From assembly GCF_012927205.1 (NCBI RefSeq), contig NZ_JABBGC010000003.1:186001-250000 (forward strand): 64,000 bases of DNA, written 5' to 3'. Under the pieces are notes generated by a model, which was not told the origin of the DNA, ran no database searches, and was given only the letters and a program-made list of their open reading frames with translations. Position numbers and translations under genes: made by a program. Shown in pieces: positions 9,501 to 16,017 of this stretch. This DNA is from Chitinophaga fulva. GTDB taxonomy: Bacteria; Bacteroidota; Bacteroidia; Chitinophagales; Chitinophagaceae. Within the stretch, counting starts at the first letter, position 1, and each line of letters begins with the position of its first letter.

Positions 9501-9566
9501 ATGCTGTTGTTTAGTAGACAATTGTCAAATTCCGGTAGTACTATGCTGATGAAAAAAAATTATTCT
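9501..9566. repeat. Copy A of a 66-bp imperfect repeat (sigma-FecR junction)
   Basis: This is the whole stretch between the FecR start codon and the sigma stop codon plus the last bases of sigma. It matches 10475-10540 at 56 of 66 positions by hand alignment, without gaps. The shared core includes GTCAAATTCCG and TAGTACTATGC. See copy B. Confidence 0.8.
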
Positions 9567-10126
9567 AAAAAGAAGTTACCTAGTCCCTCTCGCAATTTCT
9601 TAAGGGCAGATGAAAGCTGATTTTTGACAGTCTGCTCCGACAGGCCGTGCTTTTCAGCAATTTCACGGACCGACAGCCCATGGTCGCGACTATCGATAAA
9701 TACCTGCCTCATCTTGTCAGGTAACCGCCGTAACTCCCGGCGATAGGCGGTCTCCAGATCAGAGCCCGCCACTGCTTCTTCCGTAGAATGCGTGATCTCC
9801 GGTATTTCACGGCCTGCCAGCTGGCTGTATTTGTCTCTCGCCTGTTCTGATTTAAGATGGTTGAGCACCTTAAACCTCACGGCCGTACGAAAATAGCCTT
9901 CCACCGACTCCGTAATCTGAATCTGTTCTCTTTTCTGCCAACAGTAAATAAATACTTCCTGTACAATGTCTTTCGCAGCTGCTTTATCGTACAGGCGCCA
10001 ATAAGCGGTTTCATACAGGGTTTCCCAGTAGCGTTCGTATAACTCTCCATAAGCAGGCAGACTGTCTTGGCGAACCAGCTGCCATAATTCGGTATCCGTT
10101 GTGTCTCGAAGGATAGATGATGACAT
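9560..10126 (-). CDS. ECF RNA polymerase sigma-70 factor (FecI-like)
   Basis: A 188-residue alternative sigma factor. The start at 10126 (MSSSILRDTTD) is chosen because it gives the normal family length; the frame extends further upstream without conserved sequence. Region 2 is visible as AYGELYERYWETLYETAYW with DIVQEVFIYCWQKRE. Region 4 is visible as RLPDKMRQVFIDSRDHGLSV with the helix-turn-helix IAEKHGLSEQTVKNQLSSAL. Next on the strand come FecR and an STN-type TonB receptor, the classic order for ligand-induced uptake genes. It is presumably held inactive by FecR and then transcribes the receptor operon. Confidence 0.93.
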   Translation of the reverse strand: MSSSILRDTTDTELWQLVRQDSLPAYGELYERYWETLYETAYWRLYDKAAAKDIVQEVFIYCWQKREQIQITESVEGYFRTAVRFKVLNHLKSEQARDKYSQLAGREIPEITHSTEEAVAGSDLETAYRRELRRLPDKMRQVFIDSRDHGLSVREIAEKHGLSEQTVKNQLSSALKKLREGLGNFFLE

Positions 10127-10212
10127 GTAAATGGGCGAAATCAGGCGCGAAGGTAGTTTGTTATTTAGAAATGACGCGATAATTATCTTGTGTAACTGCA
10201 AGGGACTTATAG

Positions 10213-10243
10213 AAAAAACCCACCGGAAAGAATTCCAGTGGGT
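10213..10243 (-). terminator. Orphan minus-strand terminator hairpin upstream of the ECF sigma gene
   Basis: The stem is ACCCAC...GTGGGT plus GGAA/TTCC around one mismatch, with loop AGAA. On the minus strand it is followed by six T. It would stop transcription arriving from the right, where no intact gene remains. It is therefore either a barrier before the sigma promoter or a relic of a lost gene. Confidence 0.6.
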
Positions 10244-10474
10244 ATTTTAGAAAAAAACTGCGGCCTTAGTTCCCAAAAACACTTCTCCTGAATATAAGAG
10301 AGGGAAAAGCACACACTTGCATCTTACCTGTTTTTACTACATACATTCAGGCGTGGATTCTTAATACAATGATTGATAAGCATGGTTTCCGTTGCTGCCG
10401 TCGGGCAGCATTTCATTGAGCAAATACATCGGCACAAATCCCCTGTTCATACAGTTCATAAGGAGGTGAATGTT

Positions 10475-10540
10475 GTGCTGTTGTTTTATAGACAACTGTC
10501 AAATTCCGATAGTACTATGCCGGCGAAAAAAAATTTTTCT
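10475..10540. repeat. Copy B of the 66-bp sigma-FecR junction repeat (orphan)
   Basis: It aligns without gaps to 9501-9566 with about 10 mismatches in 66. Here no sigma or FecR gene flanks it. The simplest reading is that a second sigma-FecR unit once lay here and decayed, leaving its junction. Confidence 0.75.
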
Positions 10541-10770
10541 TTTCATTTTTCATGATAACACGCATATCTGCCAAACTCAGGAGTGAAGGTAGTTCTCCAT
10601 TCAAACAGCAAAAGAATATTTGGGACCAACATAGGTATTGGGGCGATAAACGACCTTTAAACTGGAATGACTTTTTAAACATGGGGAACTTTTAGCGGTG
10701 TATAACGTCGAAGGGTATATTTTAATAACTGCAAAAGTTAGATTATCTTGTAAAGACAACTCTTAATATT

Positions 10771-10920
10771 CCCCCCCGATTGTTGTCCTTTACTCCCAAC
10801 TCAGCCAGGATAGGTGATACGATAACAATTACCGGCAGCAGTTTTGACAGTATGACCAAGATAACTTTAGGTGTGCGCCTGGAGCAGGCAGCCCCCGTGG
10901 CCCAGGGCATTATCACCTGA
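10771..10920 (+). pseudogene. Remnant of an IPT/TIG immunoglobulin-like domain
   Basis: One frame reads PPRLLSFTPNSARIGD, then TITITGSSFDSMTKITLG, and runs on to a stop at 10918-10920. The pattern (I/L)xSFTPxSaxxGdtxTITGxxF is the hallmark start of IPT/TIG domains found in many secreted Bacteroidota proteins. There is no start codon: the frame is closed by a stop at 10726, and only about half of a domain survives. I read it as debris of a larger secreted protein gene. The call rests on motif recognition only. Confidence 0.6.
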
Positions 10921-11000
10921 TATGGAGCTCAGGAAATAAGCGGATGACAAAGGCAATAGTTGTTTCGCAGTAAATATCTCCGCATCTCTCTTAAATGAAG

Positions 11001-11035
11001 CAAAAAGCCCCCAAAGAGATTCAACCTTTTGGGGC
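11001..11035 (-). terminator. Minus-strand terminator-like hairpin
   Basis: A stem of GCCCC(C)AAAG with CTTTTGGGGC is followed on the minus strand by five T. It lies about 270 bases beyond the stop of the ECF sigma gene that ends at 11305. It may serve that gene or be left over from a lost one. Confidence 0.5.
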
Positions 11036-11304
11036 ACAGACATTTACGATATCTGGCAATATCGGAAATTCGATATCATCATCCTTTAAACCATATGTCG
11101 AGTAAAAGAGAGCGAATAACAGCGTATGGGTTGCCAGAAGATAATAATTGGGGCATTGTACACTTCTTTTTCAAAAGATATGAAGGTGGGAAAAATTTCA
11201 AGATCTGACCTTGCTCATTTTATGATAACAGCGGCTATAAATAAAAATCACCTCAATAAAAAAGTTATTGTCACCTACTAAATATTTCCTTCAATAATGA
11301 AATA

Positions 11305-11895
11305 TCATGACAGCATCCGGCAAAACAAATAGTACGCAATCATAATAACAAGTGTTTCACGAAGATAACATAGCCCTCTGAAAACATTTTTATAACTGGC
11401 CCTCACAGTGGTATCCATCACCTCCGCTATCCTTTCATAGGATGCATTTTCAAAAAAACGCAGATAAATAGCTTCCTTCTGACGGTGCGGAAGCCGGTGT
11501 AGCGCATGTTCCAGACGTCGATCCCTGATGAGTTGTTGTTCTGTATCAATATGATTTGCTTCTGCGGAAAGTTCTACATCGAAAAAAATATACTCTGATT
11601 CATACTTTGACATTTTCCGCAACCTGGACAACTTTCTGAAAAGCAGGTTGCGGAATGCTTTTAACAGATAATTTCTGGCGGAAACGGGCATGGATAATCT
11701 CTTCCTGGTAGTCCACAAGCAGATAAAAAGATCTTGTATAGTGTCTTCTATAACATCCTCATCTTGTGTAAACTTTAAACCATAATTGTATAGGCTCCCA
11801 ATAAATGTCTTAAAAAAATATGCTAAAGCGTCTTTATCACCCGTTTGAAAATCAGTCCAGCGCTGCTGGTCTTCTTTGATAACATTGTTCTCCAT
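11305..11895 (-). CDS. ECF RNA polymerase sigma factor without adjacent FecR
   Basis: A 196-residue sigma-70 family protein, starting at ATG 11895 (MENNVIKEDQQRW); an in-frame upstream extension lacks conserved sequence. Region 2 is visible around YFFKTFIGSLYNYGLKFTQD with DTIQDLFICLWTTRKR. Region 4 is visible as LHRLPHRQKEAIYLRFFENA with YERIAEVMDTTVRASYKNVF. The tail LVIMIAYYLFCRMLS is strongly hydrophobic, unlike the charged ends of most ECF factors. No anti-sigma gene is next to it. The next minus-strand genes upstream are the DUF6029/TlpA/Omp28 cluster, 150 bases away, which it could regulate or be co-transcribed with (inference). Confidence 0.88.
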   Translation of the reverse strand: MENNVIKEDQQRWTDFQTGDKDALAYFFKTFIGSLYNYGLKFTQDEDVIEDTIQDLFICLWTTRKRLSMPVSARNYLLKAFRNLLFRKLSRLRKMSKYESEYIFFDVELSAEANHIDTEQQLIRDRRLEHALHRLPHRQKEAIYLRFFENASYERIAEVMDTTVRASYKNVFRGLCYLRETLVIMIAYYLFCRMLS

Positions 11896-12044
11896 TAATA
11901 TAATATGATTGGTTTCAAAATACAGCATCAAATACAAAGCTGTTATCCCGGGCCGGAAAAACACCCGGGATGCTCTCAGCATATATAGACGCAGTATCTC
12001 AATTATTTATTATAATTAATGAAAGAATCGATAATACCTCTTTT

Positions 12045-13646
12045 CTAAAAATTGTAGGTGAATGATAAATTTGCACCGCTGTATGCCGGCACCATCCTAC
12101 AAATACCGCCTACACATAATAATCCTGCACGCTGCCTTCCGTAGCTCAGTGACACACGCGCTTCCTTATAATTAAAGGCACCACCTGCACTGAAATAATG
12201 GATCTTCTTTGATTGGTAATTGATCATATCGCCTGCAAAAAACGACCATCCGGGTGCGTAACTATATTCCAGCAATGCAGCCGCCCAATTTTTTTCATCC
12301 GCCACCGTCCACAGATGTTGCATTTCCACGCGCAATGAATTCTTTCTATCAAAGTTCAACAACACATCTGCAATAGCAATATTTGCGTTCACCATTCCAA
12401 ACCCGGGCCCCTGTATATACCCCTGATTGTAGCGAAGGTTCATGTAGGAGACAATCGTTTCTACCAATGGCGACCACCGTCTTTCTATACTAACATTGAC
12501 ATCGTTGTATAATTCTGTAGGCCCCAATTTCCAGAATTCAGCACTGAACCCCTCTTTTGATTTTAAACGAACTGTATCCAGGTTGCGGTACAGCGATGCC
12601 GTCAATGAAAGCTTGGTACCATAATGCCCACCCAATGCACTGCCTCTTTTAAAGTGATAAAATATATCCACTTTTCCACCTATTTCACCCATTGACTGGG
12701 CTGCATACGGATACAGATTAGGCAAAGAATAGGTATACAACTTTGTTAATGCCGGCAGATAATTCAGTACCGCAAGGTTATCTTTTTGAGTTCTGTCTGT
12801 CCTGAATTCCATGCTTTCCATTCGGCGGAACACTATATCAGCACTCAGACCTTTATTGGTAGTAATGGTTTGATTGATATACAGCAGCGAGCCTTTTTTA
12901 AAGATATTTTTGTTGATATCCGTAGGATCAGCGCTTTTACTAACATATTCCATGTCCAGGTTGTAATGCGGATGTGTTAATCGAAATCTGCCGGAATATG
13001 CATTTACTCCTGGCGGGAAATCGTCATCAGGACCTGTATACTTCTGATACCTGTTTATTACACTCCCTCCTATTGTAACACCCCAGTTGTGCTTTACTTT
13101 CAGGAGGTCCAGCAAATCCAGTTCCAGGTCTGCTCCCCGCACGATACCTTCCCCATTATCCATCAATACACGCTGCAGGCCATAAGATGCTTTAAAACGG
13201 ATGCTTTTTAAGGGAGTAAAACGAACATTTACACCGTCCATAATATTATCTATTCCCAATTGCCGCTCTTCGTAAGAACGAAAAACAAACCCATTACCAT
13301 ACTGTTCATAAAAACTACCCGCAGTAATGTCTATCTTATCGGTTCGGTATCCAGCGAAACGATGCGTAAGTTTTGTCCCTTTTAGCCCTTCCGGATACCC
13401 CATCATGGCCGAAAGATAGGATTCTAGCTGCACTCCGGCGTAGAAATTCTTTAGCGTATAATTAAGCGTAAAATAGCTATTGGTGGCTACTTTATCACGC
13501 GGAGCTTTTGCCTGGGTAGCTTTATCATCAATGTAATATTGACTATTTGATTCCAGCCCTCCGCTTAGTTTTCCAGGTATCTCCTGCGCCTGTAAAACAT
13601 TACTGATCCCGGCTATTGTGATGATGATAAATATCTTCCTCCTCAT
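12045..13646 (-). CDS. DUF6029-type outer-membrane beta-barrel protein
   Basis: A 533-residue protein with a signal peptide (MRRKIFIIITIAGISNVLQA) and a body of alternating amphipathic strands rich in aromatic residues, ending in NLSFTYNF with a terminal phenylalanine typical of outer-membrane barrels. The segments GKLSGGLESNSQYYIDD and GSFYEQYGNGFVFRSYEERQ are what I recognise from the DUF6029 family of Bacteroidota. Function is unknown. Its start codon overlaps the stop of the upstream TlpA-like gene by 4 bases, and an Omp28-type lipoprotein precedes that. The trio looks like one functional unit linking thiol chemistry to an outer-membrane barrel. Confidence 0.75.
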   Translation of the reverse strand: MRRKIFIIITIAGISNVLQAQEIPGKLSGGLESNSQYYIDDKATQAKAPRDKVATNSYFTLNYTLKNFYAGVQLESYLSAMMGYPEGLKGTKLTHRFAGYRTDKIDITAGSFYEQYGNGFVFRSYEERQLGIDNIMDGVNVRFTPLKSIRFKASYGLQRVLMDNGEGIVRGADLELDLLDLLKVKHNWGVTIGGSVINRYQKYTGPDDDFPPGVNAYSGRFRLTHPHYNLDMEYVSKSADPTDINKNIFKKGSLLYINQTITTNKGLSADIVFRRMESMEFRTDRTQKDNLAVLNYLPALTKLYTYSLPNLYPYAAQSMGEIGGKVDIFYHFKRGSALGGHYGTKLSLTASLYRNLDTVRLKSKEGFSAEFWKLGPTELYNDVNVSIERRWSPLVETIVSYMNLRYNQGYIQGPGFGMVNANIAIADVLLNFDRKNSLRVEMQHLWTVADEKNWAAALLEYSYAPGWSFFAGDMINYQSKKIHYFSAGGAFNYKEARVSLSYGRQRAGLLCVGGICRMVPAYSGANLSFTYNF

Positions 13647-14167
13647 AGTTTTGCTATTTTCTTCACCACTTCCAGTAAATGATATTCATCTCCGGGGTTA
13701 TAACCAGCATGCCTTTCAATGACTTTTCCATCTCCGTTCAGCACAATGGTATAAGGCACATTGGCGATTCCCAATGCCCGGTACAGGTCCTTGTTATAGT
13801 CATTGTATACTTCGTATTTCCATCCACGAGAGGACACGAGTGATTTTATACCTCCATTGGTCCTGGCATCATCAATAGAAATAGCGATCAGTTTTACACC
13901 GGCTACCTTCTGCCAGTTATCATAATCATCCGCTATAGATTCCAGTTCAGAGATGCATGGCTTGCACCAGGTAGCCCAAAAGCTGATGATCATTGGTTTT
14001 CCGCCATTGGAAAAACTGCTGACATTCATCAGTTTTCCATCCATATCTTTTACCTGTACATTGGGGAGCTTCTGCTGGCTGTTATTTTCCTGTGCCACTG
14101 CAGTTGATACACTCAACAATATAAGTCCAACCACCATCATATAAATCGATGCCGTCTTTTTTTTCAT
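13643..14167 (-). CDS. TlpA/ResA-like periplasmic thioredoxin-fold protein
   Basis: A 174-residue exported thiol-disulfide oxidoreductase. A signal peptide (about 1-25) is followed by a redoxin fold with FWATWCKPC (catalytic C68 and C71). The cis-proline region is NVPYTIVLNGDGKV. The family reduces or oxidises periplasmic protein thiols, for example during cytochrome c maturation, but no cytochrome maturation gene is nearby. The 4-base ATGA overlap with the downstream DUF6029 gene and the 124-base gap to the upstream Omp28 lipoprotein, which carries its own CxxC, suggest that these proteins share a pathway. Confidence 0.9.
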   Translation of the reverse strand: MKKKTASIYMMVVGLILLSVSTAVAQENNSQQKLPNVQVKDMDGKLMNVSSFSNGGKPMIISFWATWCKPCISELESIADDYDNWQKVAGVKLIAISIDDARTNGGIKSLVSSRGWKYEVYNDYNKDLYRALGIANVPYTIVLNGDGKVIERHAGYNPGDEYHLLEVVKKIAKL

Positions 14168-14291
14168 ATCATCTTTTTTAATACAATAGACACTCCGCTA
14201 ACCATCATACTTTACGAGTACCAGAAAAGTACGCTTACATATGATGGTCAATGGAGCTATCTGTGTGTAGTAGCAGAATACAGGTATTTTA

Positions 14292-15224
14292 TCAATCAAA
14301 TTTTTGTGATTGTCCGGCAACTACCACCTGTGAATTGTAGGTATCAATTAATTTACCTTCATCGTCCTGTCCGTATACCAATGCAATGATGCTACAGTTG
14401 GCAGCCTTGTATTTACTGATGTCCAGCGTAAAATCTTTAGAATAAACAGCGCCTTTGATCTTATAGGCAGCAGGTATTTCATCGCCTTTGGCATCTGTCA
14501 ACACTTTTCTTACGACATGATTATAGGTATATCCTGTAATGCTATGTGCTAATTTTGTCAGCGGGCCAAGATCAGGATCGTTTATGTAATCGTTTTTCAC
14601 CTGATCAAGAGAATAATAATTGTTTTGCGCAGGACCTGTCAGTCCACCTTCCATGACATACACCATCACTTTCGCTTTGGCGATATTCAATGCCTGTCCC
14701 ATACCTACCTTTACAGTTACGTTGAGATTATTTCCGGTAATAGTACTGTTAATACTTAACCCCAGCACAGCTGTTTTTTTAATGAAAGTGTTCACCAGTG
14801 CGTCTGCCTGAGCAAAACTGATATTGTTATTGGCGTCGTACCAGTCAAGATCTTTCAGTCTTTCCAGTTTGCTGGTGGGATACCCCTGTACGCCCAGTTT
14901 TTCTTCGATAACCGTTCTCACATCTCTCCCAATATCAAATGTATCAGATGCATGAAAGGCAGATATAATCACGTTGGGATATTTTGCATGCAGTTTTTCC
15001 AGCAGTACCGGCATACGTGGGCACCAGCCACACCAGGCACCTGTAAATTCTTCTATTAAAACTTTTTTGGTATATTTTTCAGGGGCACCTGTTTCTATAC
15101 CAGGATTATTAGGATCTCCCCCACCGGGGTTACCAGGGCTGTCTTTTTTGGAGCATGCAGTAATAAACATAATTCCTAATACTACAGAGATGCCTGAGAG
15201 GCAACGAATGAATTTTGATTGCAT
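14292..15224 (-). CDS. Omp28-related lipoprotein with a thioredoxin-like CxxC motif
   Basis: A 310-residue predicted surface lipoprotein. The lipobox FITAC gives the lipidated Cys24, followed by a Gly/Pro-rich linker (GNPGGGDPNNPG). A thioredoxin-like motif EEFTGAWCGWCPRMP carries C65 and C68, and an FHASDTF segment follows. This matches Omp28-related outer-membrane proteins of Bacteroidota, whose role is not established. It is the first gene of a minus-strand cluster with the TlpA-like protein and the DUF6029 barrel, both of which fit an envelope redox or assembly role. Confidence 0.85.
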   Translation of the reverse strand: MQSKFIRCLSGISVVLGIMFITACSKKDSPGNPGGGDPNNPGIETGAPEKYTKKVLIEEFTGAWCGWCPRMPVLLEKLHAKYPNVIISAFHASDTFDIGRDVRTVIEEKLGVQGYPTSKLERLKDLDWYDANNNISFAQADALVNTFIKKTAVLGLSINSTITGNNLNVTVKVGMGQALNIAKAKVMVYVMEGGLTGPAQNNYYSLDQVKNDYINDPDLGPLTKLAHSITGYTYNHVVRKVLTDAKGDEIPAAYKIKGAVYSKDFTLDISKYKAANCSIIALVYGQDDEGKLIDTYNSQVVVAGQSQKFD

Positions 15225-15470
15225 AATTTCTTTTTTTTGGGTTTCAATAACTGGGTTTAAAATGGATCTGTCTTAGCATAGCGGGTTAACAGGCAAATAG
15301 TTCCCCATCCGCTTTCCAAAGTTGGTGCAGTATGGTTAAGACTTTGTACCTGTCTTCTATAAGTATATACAGCCATTGGCTGTTTTTACCCTCCGGAATT
15401 AAATTATTTTTATGCAGTGTTTTACGCTATAGGGAAATCGGCTGCAGGACGCCTTCAGTTGTTGGTGTGG
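15225..15470. other. Noncoding stretch upstream of the Omp28 gene
   Basis: No gene is seen. A small hairpin at 15369-15387 (ACAGCC ATT GGCTGT followed by TTTTT on the plus strand) resembles a terminator but has no plus-strand gene before it. The Omp28 cluster promoter should lie near 15225-15290, but I could not pick a convincing -7 element. Confidence 0.4.
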
Positions 15471-15600
15471 TCTTAGTAAAAGCTCGTTAAGCTGTATAAA
15501 GTATGGGGAAGAAATCGGGGTTATACAAAAGGAAGTCGACTAAAAAACAAAACCCCGCGCCATGCGCGAGGTTTCTAAAACGCTGTTGATCCCGCTGGGA
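15471..15600. repeat. Left copy of a direct repeat carrying a tRNA-Lys 3' end (att-like)
   Basis: This stretch aligns along its whole length with 21533-21679, with scattered mismatches and one insertion of about 8 bases in the right copy. Shared segments include AGCT-GTTAA, TATAAAGTA and GGTTATA, the terminator ACCCCGCGCCATGCGCGAGG, and TGATCCCGCTGGGA, which is the 3' end of the tRNA-Lys gene on the minus strand. Here the tRNA match stops after about 14 bases, so only the 3' end is duplicated. This is the arrangement left by integration of an element into a tRNA 3' end, or by tRNA duplication followed by decay. Confidence 0.8.
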
Positions 15601-15702
15601 ATTCTGAAATAATGATTTTCAAGGCTATCAATTTGATACAGCAAGGAAACATGCAAATTACCTGCCCACAATCTTTTTTGTTACAAATTCGTTAAAAAAG
15701 AG

Positions 15703-15912
15703 ATGATAAACATAAGGCTACATGAAATCTCCAAGAGATACTATGATTATTTCAGAAAATTGTTAGCCGCATCCGGAGCTGGTGCTGGCCCGTTTCAAAC
15801 AACACCAGGTTTGGTGAGAGGAAATATCATCAATCAGACCCATTTCGCAAACTTCGCTTACGGATATTTCAGATTATCGGAAGTAGCCGTAAAAGATTAT
15901 ACGATACAGTAA
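15703..15912 (+). pseudogene. C-terminal fragment related to DUF4249 lipoproteins
   Basis: The 69-codon frame resembles the C-terminal end of DUF4249 proteins: YYDYFRKLLAASGAGAG, then PGLVRGNIINQTHFANFAYG, and a final YFRLSEVAVKDYTIQ. It begins with no signal peptide and without the roughly 200-residue N-terminal part, so it is a truncated remnant rather than a working gene. It sits just inside the left att-like repeat and is followed by a strong hairpin. A full-length DUF4249 gene exists at 4941-5825, but this fragment is of a different subtype, with weak similarity by eye. Confidence 0.6.
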
Positions 15913-15936
15913 TTAACCGGGTCCACAGATATTAAT

Positions 15937-15967
15937 ACCCCCAAAAAGTCAGACACTTTTTGGGGGT
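15937..15967. terminator. Strong bidirectional terminator hairpin
   Basis: A 13-bp perfect stem ACCCCCAAAAAGT / ACTTTTTGGGGGT with loop CAGAC. It separates the plus-strand DUF4249 fragment from the minus-strand T9SS gene ending at 16018 and could end transcription from both sides. Confidence 0.75.
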
Positions 15968-16017
15968 ACTTCATTTGGTCAGACCTGTGTTTTTTTAAAG
16001 ACTGTTACTGATCATTA

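Larger units (their letters stand above)
10127..11304. other. Intergenic region of about 1.2 kb made of decayed sequence
   Basis: No intact gene is seen. A 60-codon open frame at 10373-10555 (plus) has no recognisable features and I do not call it. The stretch holds three relics described separately: a duplicate of the sigma-FecR junction, an IPT/TIG-domain fragment, and two minus-strand terminator hairpins with no gene feeding them. Overall it reads as a graveyard of former coding units. Confidence 0.6.

Noticed and set aside
10373..10555. Open frame of 60 codons on the plus strand
   Set aside because: No recognisable motif, low-complexity ends, and it overlaps the duplicated sigma-FecR junction, which already explains the sequence.
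15369..15387. Hairpin ACAGCC-ATT-GGCTGT followed by T as a terminator
   Set aside because: No plus-strand gene precedes it and the stem is only 6 bp; noted only within the noncoding entry.
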